From the NCBI RefSeq assembly GCF_003045775.1, contig NZ_PXNS01000015.1, positions 62,001 through 126,000 of the forward strand: DNA of 64,000 bases, in the 5' to 3' direction. Below, piece by piece: positions 43,586 to 53,012 of the stretch. Positions within the stretch are counted from its first letter, which is position 1, and the number at the start of each line of letters is the position of its first letter. The position numbers and the translations under genes were made by a program. Under the pieces are notes generated by a model. That model worked only from the letters and a program-made list of their open reading frames with translations. It did no database searches and was not told the origin of the DNA. Source of the DNA: Halomonas litopenaei. GTDB taxonomy: Bacteria > Pseudomonadota > Gammaproteobacteria > Pseudomonadales > Halomonadaceae.

Positions 43586-44197
43586 ATGATTGGACGCATC
43601 ACGGGCACACTGCTCGAAACCCAACCACCCTGGCTGGTGGTCGACGTCAATGGCGTCGGCTACGAGATGGAAGCCTCCATGACCACCCTGGTCGCCCTGC
43701 CGGGCGCCGGGGAGCGGGTGTCGCTGTACACCCATCTGACCGTGCGCGACGATGCCCATCTGCTGTATGCCTTTGCCCGCGAGCAGGAGCGCGCGCTATT
43801 TCGCGCACTGATCAAGGTCAACGGTATCGGCCCCAAGCTGGCCCTGGCGATACTCTCCGGCATGGACGAGGACGCCTTCATCCGCTGCGTGATGGAAGAC
43901 GACGTCAAGGCGCTGACACGTCTGCCTGGCGTCGGCAAGAAGACGGCCGAACGTCTGGTGATCGAGATGCGCGATCGCTTTCCCCACTGGCAGCATCCCG
44001 ATAGCCTGCCGCTCGAAGGGAACACTCAGCCGTCCACACCGGTATCCGGCAAGACGGCATTGGCTGACGCAGAGGCGGCGCTGGTCAGTCTGGGCTACAA
44101 GCCCACCGAGGCAAGCCGCATGTTGTCCGGCCTCGAGGATGAGGGCAGCACCGAAGCCATGATCAAGGCGGCGTTGGCGCGCCGCATGGCGGGTTGA
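43586..44197 (+). CDS. ruvA: Holliday junction branch-migration protein RuvA
   Basis: A 203-residue DNA-binding subunit that holds the four-way junction for RuvB. The order is OB-fold N-terminus (MIGRITGTLLETQPPWLVVD), tandem HhH motifs (VNGIGPKLALAILSG and LPGVGKKTAERLVIEM), an acidic/Pro linker and the C-terminal domain III (ALVSLGYKPTEASRML) that contacts RuvB. The length equals the E. coli protein. The start follows AAGGAAG at a slightly long spacing. ruvB follows with a 2-bp gap. Confidence 0.97.
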   Translation: MIGRITGTLLETQPPWLVVDVNGVGYEMEASMTTLVALPGAGERVSLYTHLTVRDDAHLLYAFAREQERALFRALIKVNGIGPKLALAILSGMDEDAFIRCVMEDDVKALTRLPGVGKKTAERLVIEMRDRFPHWQHPDSLPLEGNTQPSTPVSGKTALADAEAALVSLGYKPTEASRMLSGLEDEGSTEAMIKAALARRMAG

Positions 44198-44199
44198 CC

Positions 44200-45228
44200 A
44201 TGATCGATACCGACCGACTGATCGCTGCCGATCCGCAGGAAGGAGAAGGGCGGGTGGACCACGCCATCCGCCCCAGGCGCCTGGCCGACTATATCGGCCA
44301 GCCCCGGGTCAGGGAACAGCTCGAGATCTTCATCCATGCCGCCCGGGCCCGGGACGAGAGTCTCGACCACACCCTGGTATTCGGCCCGCCTGGACTCGGC
44401 AAGACCACCCTGGCCAATATCATCGCCACCGAGATGGGCGTGGGCCTGACCTCGACCTCCGGGCCGGTGCTCGAGCGTGCCGGCGACCTGGCCGCCATGC
44501 TGACCAATCTCAAGGCCGGTGACGTCCTGTTCATCGACGAGATCCATCGACTCTCGCCGGTGGTGGAAGAGATCCTCTATCCCGCGATGGAAGACTTCCA
44601 GCTTGATATCGTCATCGGTGAGGGCCCTGCGGCCCGCTCGATCAAGCTCGATCTGCCCCCCTTCACCCTGGTCGGGGCGACCACCCGAGCCGGGCGTCTG
44701 ACGTCACCGCTGCGTGATCGTTTCGGTATCGTGCAACGCCTCGAGTTCTATGCCATCGACGAGCTGACCGAGATCGTGGCACGCTCGGCGCGCCTGCTCG
44801 AGGTACACACCGACACGGACGGCGCCCGTGAGGTGGCCAGGCGCTCCCGTGGCACGCCACGTATCGCCAACCGGCTGCTGCGGCGGGTTCGCGACTTCGC
44901 CGAGGTCAAGGCGGCAGGGCGCATCACCGCCGAGGTGGCCGACCAGGCGCTCAACATGCTCCACGTTGACCACCATGGCCTCGACCATATGGACCGTCGC
45001 CTGCTGCTGGCGATGCTCGAGAAGTTCGACGGTGGCCCGGTGGGGGTGGATTCGCTGTCGGCGGCCATCGGCGAGGAGCGCGACACCATCGAGGACGTGA
45101 TCGAACCCTACCTGATTCAGCAAGGTCTGATGATGCGCACCGCACGAGGCCGGGTGGTGACGCGCCAGGCCTGGACCCATTTCGGCATGGCCCCTGACGA
45201 CCAGGCCTTCGACGCTTCCAACGACTGA
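44200..45228 (+). CDS. ruvB: Holliday junction branch-migration motor RuvB
   Basis: A 342-residue AAA+ ATPase driving branch migration. Walker A is GPPGLGKTT (Lys68), Walker B is LFIDEIHR, sensor 1 is LVGATTRAG, sensor 2 is GTPRIANRLLRR, and the winged-helix C-terminus ends with RTARGRVVTRQAWTHFG. ATG 44200 is two bases after the ruvA stop, so the two are coupled; an in-frame TTG at 44194 would overlap ruvA. tolQ follows 18 bp downstream. Confidence 0.97.
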   Translation: MIDTDRLIAADPQEGEGRVDHAIRPRRLADYIGQPRVREQLEIFIHAARARDESLDHTLVFGPPGLGKTTLANIIATEMGVGLTSTSGPVLERAGDLAAMLTNLKAGDVLFIDEIHRLSPVVEEILYPAMEDFQLDIVIGEGPAARSIKLDLPPFTLVGATTRAGRLTSPLRDRFGIVQRLEFYAIDELTEIVARSARLLEVHTDTDGAREVARRSRGTPRIANRLLRRVRDFAEVKAAGRITAEVADQALNMLHVDHHGLDHMDRRLLLAMLEKFDGGPVGVDSLSAAIGEERDTIEDVIEPYLIQQGLMMRTARGRVVTRQAWTHFGMAPDDQAFDASND

Positions 45229-45246
45229 CCCGAGACGAGGATTTCC

Positions 45247-45936
45247 GTGAACGACTCCATGTCCATTCCCCATCTGATCATGAACGCCAGCGGCGTGGTG
45301 CAATTTGTCATGCTGCTGCTGATGATCGGTTCCGTGCTTTCCTGGATCGTGGTGTTCCAGCGCAGCTTTGTGATGCGCCGTGCACGCAAGGCGCATCGCG
45401 CCTTCGAGGACCGCTTCTGGTCCGGCGTCGACCTCAACGAGCTGTATCGAGACGCCCCGGCCGAGGGCGAGACCCAGGGCGCCGAGCACATTTTTCGCGC
45501 CGGCTTTCGCGAGTTCAATCGGTTGATGCCGAAGACCCGCAGCCCCCAGGCGATCCTCGACGGCGTCCAACGCAGCATGCGGGTGGCCTGGTCACGTGAA
45601 GAAGAGCGCCTGAACCTGCACCTGGTGTTCCTCGCCACGGTGGCCTCGGCCAGCCCCTATATCGGCCTGTTCGGCACCGTCTGGGGCATCATGGGCTCCT
45701 TCCAGTCGCTGTCGATGGCCCAGCAGGCGACCCTGGCCACGGTGGCACCATGGATCGCGGAGGCGCTTGTCGCGACCGCCATGGGCCTGTTTGCAGCGAT
45801 CCCCGCGGTCATCTTCTATAACCGCCTGTCGGCGGAATCGTCGCGCCTGCTGGGCAAGTACGAAGACTTTGCCGAGGAGTTCCACTCCATCCTGCACCGC
45901 AACCTGCAGGGCCGGCCCGACGCCGGCGCCGCCTGA
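45247..45936 (+). CDS. tolQ: Tol-Pal system motor protein TolQ
   Basis: A 229-residue inner-membrane protein of the ExbB/TolQ/MotA family. It forms a pentamer around TolR and uses the proton gradient to energise TolA for outer-membrane constriction during division. Three membrane segments are visible: VVQFVMLLLMIGSVLSWIVV near residue 17, then ASASPYIGLFGTVWGIMGSF, and LVATAMGLFAAIPAVIFYN. The conserved TVWGIM and AMGLFAAIPA motifs are intact. It starts with GTG after GAGG. The ybgC gene that often precedes tolQ is missing here; ruvB is the neighbour. Confidence 0.96.
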   Translation: MNDSMSIPHLIMNASGVVQFVMLLLMIGSVLSWIVVFQRSFVMRRARKAHRAFEDRFWSGVDLNELYRDAPAEGETQGAEHIFRAGFREFNRLMPKTRSPQAILDGVQRSMRVAWSREEERLNLHLVFLATVASASPYIGLFGTVWGIMGSFQSLSMAQQATLATVAPWIAEALVATAMGLFAAIPAVIFYNRLSAESSRLLGKYEDFAEEFHSILHRNLQGRPDAGAA

Positions 45937-45951
45937 TCAAGGAGACGCCGC

Positions 45952-46392
<441 letters not shown>

Positions 46393-46400
46393 GAGCGCTC

Positions 46401-47642
46401 ATGGCGAAACCACAGCGGCGAAAGACACTTAAGCGTTCCGCCGGGCGAGTTGGCTATGGTCTGCCGACGGTGCTGGCCGTTGCCCTGCACCTGGGTATCC
46501 TGGTCATCAGTGTGATCAAGTGGCCGAGCAGTGAACCCGAGGCGCCCAACAACGCCATCGTGCAGGCTACCCTGATCAGCACCGAGACACGTACCGATCA
46601 GGCCCAGCAGGCGGCCGAGGCACGCACGCGCGCGGCCGAACGTCAGGCTCAGGAAGAAGCCGAGCGCCAGGCCCAGGAGGAGGCCGAACGTCAGGCCCGC
46701 GAGGCCGCAGAGCAGCAGGCCGCCGAAGAGGCCGAGCGTCAGGCGGCAGAACAACAGGCTCAGCAGGAAGCCGAGCAGCAGGCAAGGGAAGAAGCTGCCG
46801 AGCAGGCTCAGGCGGAAGCCGAAAGGCGGGCCGCCGAGGCCGAAGCCGCCGCCCAGCGCAAGGCCGAAGAGGAAGCCGAGCGTGAAGCCGCTCGCCAGCA
46901 GGCCGAGCAGGAGCGCCAGGCCGAAGCCGAGCGACGTCGTCAGGAAGAGGCGGCGCGACAGCAGGAGGCCGAACGACAGGCCCGCGAGGAAGCCGAGCAG
47001 AAAGCAAGAGAGGAAGCCGAGCAGCAGGCAAGAGAGGAGGCTGAGCGCAAGGCACAGGAAGAAGCCGAACGTCAGGCCCGCGAGGCAGCCGAGCAGCAGG
47101 CAAGAGAGGAAGCCGAGCGCAAGGCACAGGAAGAGGCCGAACGTCAGGCCCGCGAGGCAGCCGAGCAGAAGGCAAGAGAGGAAGCCGAACGTCAGGCCCG
47201 CCAGGAAGCGGAACGCAAGGCACAGGAAGAAGCCGAACGCCAGGCCCGCGAGGCCGCCGAACAGAAGGCCAGAGAAGAGGCCGAGCGGCAGCTTCAGCGG
47301 ATCATCGAGGGCGATTCCAGTGCCGTCTCCAACGCCGAACAGGGGAACGAGGCCGCCAATGGCTTTATCCAGCTGGTGCGGCGTGCGGTGGAGCAGGCCT
47401 GGGTCATCCCGCCCAATGTGGGCGACGGCACCACCGCCGAGGTACAGGTCAGGTTGGGGCCCTCGGGTGAAGTATTTGCTGCAACGGTCACACGTTCGAG
47501 CGGAAACGCCGCCTTCGACAACTCCGCCATCCAGGCGGTGGAGTCTGCTGCTCCGTTCACCGAACTGCGAGACCTTCCCAGCGGCGTGCAACGCGACTAT
47601 CGTCAATTCAATCTGCGATTCAGACCGGGAGACATTCGCTGA
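46401..47642 (+). CDS. tolA: Tol-Pal system protein TolA
   Basis: A 413-residue envelope-spanning protein linking TolQR to Pal and TolB. It has an N-terminal membrane helix (about residues 20-40, LPTVLAVALHLGILVISVIK) and a very long Ala/Glu/Arg/Gln coiled-coil (about residues 65-295). The C-terminal globular domain III contains QAWVIPPN and a TonB-like VTRSSGNAAFDNSAIQAVE. The helical region holds a tandem 24-residue unit (72 bp, RKAQEEAERQAREAAEQQAR and similar), clearest at 47040-47270. The stop overlaps the tolB start by one base (TGATG). Confidence 0.95.
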   Translation: MAKPQRRKTLKRSAGRVGYGLPTVLAVALHLGILVISVIKWPSSEPEAPNNAIVQATLISTETRTDQAQQAAEARTRAAERQAQEEAERQAQEEAERQAREAAEQQAAEEAERQAAEQQAQQEAEQQAREEAAEQAQAEAERRAAEAEAAAQRKAEEEAEREAARQQAEQERQAEAERRRQEEAARQQEAERQAREEAEQKAREEAEQQAREEAERKAQEEAERQAREAAEQQAREEAERKAQEEAERQAREAAEQKAREEAERQARQEAERKAQEEAERQAREAAEQKAREEAERQLQRIIEGDSSAVSNAEQGNEAANGFIQLVRRAVEQAWVIPPNVGDGTTAEVQVRLGPSGEVFAATVTRSSGNAAFDNSAIQAVESAAPFTELRDLPSGVQRDYRQFNLRFRPGDIR

Positions 47643-48997
47643 TGAGAGCCTTGAATGCGAGTTGGTGGACCAGGAGGGTCAGCAAGACCGTCGCTAACAC
47701 GAGCCTTGCCAAGCGTCTGCTTGCTGTTGTGGCAGGCATGCTGGTGTGGCTGGCCGGGCCAGCGGCCCAGGCCGATCTGACCATCGATATCACCCGCGGC
47801 AACGAAAGGGCCACACCGATCGCGGTGGTGCCCTTCGCCGACCAGGCGGGTGGGCTACCGGAGGATATCGCCCAGGTCGTCTCCGATGACCTGGAGCGCA
47901 GCGGCTACTTCGAACCGTTGCCGCGCTCAGAGATGTTCAACCAGCCCTCGACCAGCGAGGAGGTCACCTACGGTGACTGGCGCAGTCTCGACTCGCGCTA
48001 CCTGGTGGTCGGCAGCACCAGTCAGGAGGGTGGCCAGGTCAAAGTGCGCTTCGAGCTTCTCGACGTCAGTGGCGAGACCCGGCTGCTGGGCGAGACGGTC
48101 ACGGCATCGAGTTCCGATCTGCGCGGCGCGGCGCACTATATCAGTGACCAGATCTTCGAGGAGATCACCGGAATTCGCGGCGCCTTCTCGACCCGCATCG
48201 CCTATGTCACCTCGCAGGGGGTGGGCGACAACACCCAGTACGGGCTCTATGTGGCAGACGCCGATGGGCGCAACAGCCAGCAGGTCCTGACGTCCGATGA
48301 ACCGATCATGTCACCGGCCTGGTCGCCGGATGGCGGCAAGCTGGCCTATGTGTCCTTCGAGACCGAACGGCCGGCCATCTACGTGCAGAATCTTGCCACC
48401 GGTCAGCGCGTCAAGCTGACCGACTTCGAGGGGCTCAACAGCGCACCGAGCTGGTCGCCGGATGGCCGTCGCCTGGCGATGGCGCTGTCCCGGGACGGCC
48501 AGCCCGAGATCTACGTGATGGATATCGGCTCGCGCAACGTTCAGCGTGTCACCAACTCCTCGAGCATCGAGACCGAGCCGGCCTGGGCGCCGGACGGCCG
48601 CTCCCTGATCTTCACCTCGGACCGCTCGGGCGGCCCCCAGATCTATCGCCAGAGCGTGTCCGGTGGTGAGGCCGAGCGTCTGACCTACACCGGCAACTAC
48701 AATGCTCGTGGTCGCCTGTCGCCGGATGGCGAAACATTGTTCTTGATCCACCGCGGCAACAATGGCTATCAGGTGGCCAAGCAGGACCTCGAGAGCGGGC
48801 GTCTGGTGGAAATCAGTGATGCCCAGCAGGCCGAATCTCCCAGTATCGCGCCCAATGGCACCATGGTAATCTTCGCCACCCAGCAGGGTAGCACCGGGGT
48901 GCTGGGAGCGGTCACCGCCGATGGACGTGCGCAGTTCCGTCTGCCCGCCGCCCAGGGCGATGTCCGTGAGCCGGCCTGGTCCCCGTTTCTGAACTGA
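47642..48997 (+). CDS. tolB: Tol-Pal system beta-propeller protein TolB
   Basis: A 451-residue periplasmic protein. A longer-than-usual N-region precedes the signal peptide (LLAVVAGMLVWLAGPAAQA, ending near residue 43). The N-terminal domain (FADQAGGLPEDIAQVVSDDL) is followed by a six-bladed propeller with repeated SWSPDG, AWSPDG and LSPDG blades. It binds Pal and cycles with TolA. A later start could exist, since the extra N-terminal 20 residues are basic, but the ATG coupled to tolA is the simplest choice. Confidence 0.95.
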   Translation: MRALNASWWTRRVSKTVANTSLAKRLLAVVAGMLVWLAGPAAQADLTIDITRGNERATPIAVVPFADQAGGLPEDIAQVVSDDLERSGYFEPLPRSEMFNQPSTSEEVTYGDWRSLDSRYLVVGSTSQEGGQVKVRFELLDVSGETRLLGETVTASSSDLRGAAHYISDQIFEEITGIRGAFSTRIAYVTSQGVGDNTQYGLYVADADGRNSQQVLTSDEPIMSPAWSPDGGKLAYVSFETERPAIYVQNLATGQRVKLTDFEGLNSAPSWSPDGRRLAMALSRDGQPEIYVMDIGSRNVQRVTNSSSIETEPAWAPDGRSLIFTSDRSGGPQIYRQSVSGGEAERLTYTGNYNARGRLSPDGETLFLIHRGNNGYQVAKQDLESGRLVEISDAQQAESPSIAPNGTMVIFATQQGSTGVLGAVTADGRAQFRLPAAQGDVREPAWSPFLN

Positions 48998-49055
48998 TTC
49001 GACGGCCATATGCCGATGAATCGACTTTGATGCATCACGCAAGGAGAGTGACACG

Positions 49056-49607
49056 ATGTTTCTCAAGCCCTACGCCCGTTCGCTGGCCATCGCCGCTTCC
49101 CTGGCCGTTCTGGCTGGCTGCTCCAGCACCGGCGGCACCCAGGACGGCAGCGCCGCAGGCACCGGTACCGGCGGTACCATGGGTGGCACCGGCGTCGGTA
49201 CCGGCACCGCCGGCAGCGGCCAGGTCAGCGGCTCCGGCTATGGCACCGACGGTGCCGGCCAGATGGCCGACGGCCGCATCCCGGAAGTGCGTACCATCTA
49301 CTTCAACTACGACAGCGACGCCATCCGTCCCGAGTTCGAATCGGTGGTCAACGCCCACGCCCAGTACCTGAGCAGCAACCCCAACGCCTCCGTCGTGCTG
49401 CAGGGCCACACCGACGAGCGCGGTACCCGCGAGTACAACCTCGCGCTTGGCGAGCGTCGTGCTGGGTCCGTCGAGCGCTACCTGCGCCTGCAGGGCGTCA
49501 ATCCCTCGCAGATGGAAGTGGTGAGCTACGGCGAAGAGCGCCCCGCAGCTCGCGGCAGCAACGAGGATGCCTTTGCACAGAACCGCCGTGTGGTCTTTGC
49601 TTACTGA
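49056..49607 (+). CDS. pal: Peptidoglycan-associated lipoprotein Pal
   Basis: A 183-residue outer-membrane lipoprotein. The signal ends in the lipobox LAGC (Cys22), followed by an unusually long Gly/Thr/Ser/Ala linker (about residues 23-70). The OmpA-like peptidoglycan-binding domain has IYFNYDSDAIRPEF, VVLQGHTDERGTREYN and NRRVVFAY. It anchors the outer membrane to the cell wall and recruits TolB and TolA. The start follows AAGGAGAG. Confidence 0.96.
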   Translation: MFLKPYARSLAIAASLAVLAGCSSTGGTQDGSAAGTGTGGTMGGTGVGTGTAGSGQVSGSGYGTDGAGQMADGRIPEVRTIYFNYDSDAIRPEFESVVNAHAQYLSSNPNASVVLQGHTDERGTREYNLALGERRAGSVERYLRLQGVNPSQMEVVSYGEERPAARGSNEDAFAQNRRVVFAY

Positions 49608-49638
49608 AAGCCACTGACGTCGGACGTGGGAGAAGTCA

Positions 49639-50448
49639 ATGAGACACAGTCTTAAGGGACTGTGCGGCGCGGGAGCCCTGGTGCTCCCGTTGTCCGTCAT
49701 GGTACCCGCCATCCTGTCACCTGCACTGGCTCAGCAGCCGGTCGTCAGAGACCTCAGCGGTGGCAACAGCTTTTACGATCAGACGGCCACCCAGGCCCAG
49801 GCCAGCGGCAATCTCGCACTGTTCAACCAGGTCGAGCAGCACCAGCGCGAGTTGCGAGAATTGCGCGGGCAGATCGAAGAACTGCGCTACCAGCTCGATC
49901 AGCTCAAGCAGCAGAGTCGCCAGCAGTACATGGACCTCGATCAGCGCATGTCCGAGTTGCCGCGCCAGGCAGCGCCGCCAAGCGCCCCGAGTGAAGCAAC
50001 GGAGCCGCCGAGCGAATCTGCAGACAGCAGCGGCAGCGGAGCATCCTCTTCGTCCTCTGGCCAGGCCAGCGATGATGCCAGGGAGGCCTATCAGTCGGCG
50101 TTCTCCAAGGTGCAGTCGCGAGACTTCGATCAGGCGATCAGCGACTTCGATACCTTCGTCGATCGTTATCCCGACTCCAGCCTGACCGCCAACGCCTACT
50201 ACTGGCTCGGTGAATTGCATTCGGCACAGTCGTCCTTTGGCGATGCCGCCGTTGCCTTCGAGACCGTACTGGACCGTTTTCCCGACAGCAGCAAGGTTCC
50301 CGACGCCATGTACAAGCTGGGGCTGCTGAAAGCGCGGCAGGGAGATACCGAAGGCGGCCACGCACTTCTGGAATCCGTCCAGCAGGACTATCCTGACAGC
50401 AATGCGGCATCTCTTGCCGATGACTATTTGCGTCAGGCCGGGGCCTGA
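49639..50448 (+). CDS. cpoB: Cell division coordinator CpoB (YbgF)
   Basis: A 269-residue periplasmic protein. It has a signal peptide ending ALAQQ near residue 32 and an N-terminal trimerising coiled coil (about 63-110, QHQRELRELRGQIEELRYQL). A Ser/Gly/Pro linker follows, then C-terminal TPR repeats (about 150-269, with SDFDTFVDRYPDSSLTANAY). CpoB links Tol-Pal to PBP1B-driven wall synthesis. It is last in the tolQRAB-pal-cpoB series, 31 bp after pal. Confidence 0.94.
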   Translation: MRHSLKGLCGAGALVLPLSVMVPAILSPALAQQPVVRDLSGGNSFYDQTATQAQASGNLALFNQVEQHQRELRELRGQIEELRYQLDQLKQQSRQQYMDLDQRMSELPRQAAPPSAPSEATEPPSESADSSGSGASSSSSGQASDDAREAYQSAFSKVQSRDFDQAISDFDTFVDRYPDSSLTANAYYWLGELHSAQSSFGDAAVAFETVLDRFPDSSKVPDAMYKLGLLKARQGDTEGGHALLESVQQDYPDSNAASLADDYLRQAGA

Positions 50449-50461
50449 TCAAGGAAGCGCC

Positions 50462-51226
50462 ATGACCGAGTGCAAGATTGATTACCAGGCACCTCAAGAC
50501 CTGCTAAAGGATCGCATTCTGCTGGTGACCGGTGCCGGAGACGGCATCGGGCGCACCGCGGCGATCGAATACGCACGTCGCGGGGCCACCGTGATTCTGC
50601 TGGGCCGCACCACCGCCAAGCTCGAGAAGGTGTATGACGAGATCGAGGCCGCCGGAGGTCCGCAACCGGCGATCTTCCCGTTGAACTTCGAAGGGGCGAC
50701 GCTCAAGGATTACCACGATATGGCCGAGGCGCTGGACAAGGAGTTCGGCCGGCTCGACGGTATCCTGCACAACGCCGGGCAGCTAGGCCGGATCACGCCA
50801 TTCGAGCAGTACAATCCGGAACTGTGGGATCAGGTCATGCAGGTCAACATCAACGGGCCCATCTGGATGACCCAGGCGCTGTTGCCACTGCTGACCAAGT
50901 CTGCCGACGCCTCGGTGATCTTTACCTCGTCGAGCGTTGGCCGCAAGGGGCGGGCCTACTGGGGCGCCTATTCGGTCTCCAAGTTCGCCACCGAAGGCTT
51001 TGCCCAGGTACTGGCCGAGGAGATCGATCATCTGGGGACCCTGAGGATCAACACCCTCAACCCCGGGGCGACCCGCACCGCCATGCGCAAGAGCGCCTAC
51101 CCGGGCGAGGACCCCATGAGCCTGCGGACCGCAGAGGACATCATGCCGACCTATCTGTGGCTGATGGGCCCTGACAGCAAGGGCCGCAACGGGGAAGCCT
51201 TCGACGCCCAGCCGCCGAGAAGCTGA
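50462..51226 (+). CDS. yciK: YciK-family short-chain dehydrogenase/reductase
   Basis: A 254-residue SDR with cofactor motif TGAGDGIGR (residues about 23-31), HNAG, the catalytic Ser in FTSSSVGRKG and Tyr/Lys in AYSVSKFA. The ending ADIMPTYLWLMGPDS resembles E. coli YciK (ADIMPLYLWLMGDDS). The substrate is unknown. The ATG lies 13 bases after the cpoB stop, with AAGGAA. It converges on mupP-ubiG; in Pseudomonas these three genes are also neighbours, as I recall. Confidence 0.92.
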   Translation: MTECKIDYQAPQDLLKDRILLVTGAGDGIGRTAAIEYARRGATVILLGRTTAKLEKVYDEIEAAGGPQPAIFPLNFEGATLKDYHDMAEALDKEFGRLDGILHNAGQLGRITPFEQYNPELWDQVMQVNINGPIWMTQALLPLLTKSADASVIFTSSSVGRKGRAYWGAYSVSKFATEGFAQVLAEEIDHLGTLRINTLNPGATRTAMRKSAYPGEDPMSLRTAEDIMPTYLWLMGPDSKGRNGEAFDAQPPRS

Positions 51227-51263
51227 CGTCACAGGCGAGCGAAGCGAGCAACGAGCGTTGCAA

Positions 51264-51297
51264 AAGGAACGGCGAGCCGATCGGCCCGCCGTTCCTT
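51264..51297. terminator. Hairpin terminator between yciK and mupP
   Basis: AAGGAACGGCG (51264-51274) pairs with CGCCGTTCCTT (51287-51297), an 11-bp perfect stem with a 12-base loop, 37 bp after yciK. It could act on both strands, although T-runs are short. Confidence 0.7.
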
Positions 51298-51482
51298 GCG
51301 TCTCACCGCCTAAACTGCCGATCCCGACCCCAGCACCAGCGATGCGACGCTCAGGTCGCGCCTCCTGTCGTCGTGCAGGGCTTCGGCCGCCGCCCTGGCC
51401 TCGTCGACGTCTGGCTTTCCGCAACGTCTCAGTGGTCTCTCAATGGCCCTCAATGGCCTCTCAGCGTCCTCTTATTAGACTC

Positions 51483-52145
51483 TCAGTGCCGTTTCAGCGC
51501 CTCGAGAACCGCCTCCGCGGTATCGAACCAGCGGTCGGCCGGCCAGTCCCGGTAATCTTCTTCCTCGGCAATGTAGCCATAGCCCACGGCGATGGCCGGC
51601 ATGCCCGCGGCTTTTGCCGCCTGCATGTCGCGCACGTGGTCGCCTAGATACCAGCACGCCTCGGGCGCGACGTCGAGGCGCCTGGCCGCCTCCAGCAGTG
51701 GTTCTGGATGTGGCTTCTTCACCGGCAGGTCGTCTGCGCAGAGCATGACGCCCGGCGCGAGTCCCAGCGCCTCGACCAGGGGCTCGGCATACAGACGTGG
51801 CTTGTTGGTGACGATCCCCCAGGGCCGGTCGAGGCCATCCCAGTGGAGCAGCAGACGGTCGAGCGGCGGGAACACCTGGCTGTGTTCGGCCACCGCTTCG
51901 GCGTAGAGGTCGAGCAGCTGTTGACGCGCCGCAGCGTGGTCGGGATGCTCGCTTTCGAGCCCCAGCGCCAGGGTGACCAGGGCGCTGCCACCATTGGACA
52001 CCTGGGCGCGAATGGCAGGGTAGGGCAGCTTGTCCAGACCATGCAGCCGGCGCAATCGATTGGTGGCCTGGGCCAGGTCAGGAGCGGTATCCACCAGAGT
52101 GCCGTCAAGGTCGAACAGCAGGGCGTGAGGTAGCGAATCGTTCAC
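51483..52145 (-). CDS. mupP: HAD phosphatase, MupP/Gph type
   Basis: A 220-residue haloacid-dehalogenase phosphatase: FDLDGTLVDTAPDL (nucleophile Asp), a helical cap, the Lys motif VKKPHPEPLL and YLGDHVRDMQAAKAAGM (acidic pair). By fold it could be phosphoglycolate phosphatase. However, coupling to ubiG and proximity to yciK are the arrangement of Pseudomonas MupP, the N-acetylmuramate-6-phosphate phosphatase of cell-wall recycling, so I favour that. The start is GTG at 52145 (SD AAGGAGA), overlapping the ubiG stop as GTGA. Confidence 0.85.
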   Translation of the reverse strand: MNDSLPHALLFDLDGTLVDTAPDLAQATNRLRRLHGLDKLPYPAIRAQVSNGGSALVTLALGLESEHPDHAAARQQLLDLYAEAVAEHSQVFPPLDRLLLHWDGLDRPWGIVTNKPRLYAEPLVEALGLAPGVMLCADDLPVKKPHPEPLLEAARRLDVAPEACWYLGDHVRDMQAAKAAGMPAIAVGYGYIAEEEDYRDWPADRWFDTAEAVLEALKRH

Positions 52146-52867
52146 GCGGTCTCCTTGCGACAGATCATCAGGTAGTTGACCGAGACGTCGTTGGCGGACA
52201 GCGAGAACCGACGAGTGATCGGGTGGTAGACCAGACCGCTTTGCTCCTCGATCTCGAGTCCTGCATCGCGACACCAGCGGGCCAGTTCGGCTGGGCGGAT
52301 GAAACGGGCGTAGTCATGGGTACCACGAGGTACCATGCCGAGCACGTACTCCGCGCCGAGAATAGCCAGGGCGTAGGACTTGGGATTTCGATTGATGGTC
52401 GACAGCGCGAGCTGTCCGCCGGGCTTGAGCAGGCGAGCGCAGGCACGCACGATCGCTTCGGGATCGGGCACGTGCTCGAGCATTTCCAGGCAGGTCACCA
52501 CTTCGAAGCGCTCCGGCGCTTCCTCGGCCATGTCTTCGACGCTGATGTAGCGGTATTCGAGAGCGACCCCCTGCTCATCGGCGTGTTGACGCGCAACCGC
52601 CAGCGACGCCTCGGCCAGATCGATACCGGTCACCCGAGCGCCGCGGCGTGCCATGGCCTCGGAGAGGATGCCTCCGCCGCAACCGACGTCCAGCACTTCG
52701 CGTCCGGCCAGTCCCACTCTGGCGTCGATGAAATCGAGCCTCAGCGGGTTGATGGCATGCAGCGGTTTAAATTCGCCTTCGGGATCCCACCAACGTTCGG
52801 CCAGCGCGGAGAACTTGTCGATCTCGTTGTGGTCCACGTTGGCGGAAGGGGTATCGGATATGCTCAT
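52142..52867 (-). CDS. ubiG: Ubiquinone biosynthesis O-methyltransferase UbiG
   Basis: A 241-residue SAM-dependent methyltransferase doing both O-methylation steps of ubiquinone synthesis. The signatures are WWDPEGEFKPLHAINPLRL near the N-terminus, VLDVGCGGGILSE (motif I), VTCLEMLEHVPDP and the membrane-binding segment NRNPKSYALAILGAEYVL. Its length matches E. coli UbiG (240). The ATG follows GGAG. It is the promoter-proximal gene of ubiG-mupP and divergent from galU. Confidence 0.96.
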   Translation of the reverse strand: MSISDTPSANVDHNEIDKFSALAERWWDPEGEFKPLHAINPLRLDFIDARVGLAGREVLDVGCGGGILSEAMARRGARVTGIDLAEASLAVARQHADEQGVALEYRYISVEDMAEEAPERFEVVTCLEMLEHVPDPEAIVRACARLLKPGGQLALSTINRNPKSYALAILGAEYVLGMVPRGTHDYARFIRPAELARWCRDAGLEIEEQSGLVYHPITRRFSLSANDVSVNYLMICRKETA

Positions 52868-53012
52868 CTGTATCTCCAGGGCGTTCCATGCCGCCGATGT
52901 CAGCGGACCGAGTTCGTCTGGTACGCTATTCTACGCATTCCCTGTTCCGAGTCCCATGGCCCAGATCGCCATGGACGACAGCCGAACCCAATTTCGAGAA
53001 GAAGGAAGTCTC

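Noticed and set aside
46401..47642. TolA coiled coil as a phage tail-fibre or colicin-like gene
   Set aside because: Its position between tolR and tolB, the N-terminal anchor and the TonB-like C-terminal domain define it as TolA.
51300..51480. Short CTCAATGGC direct repeats downstream of mupP
   Set aside because: Two short copies only, in non-coding DNA between converging genes; likely chance.
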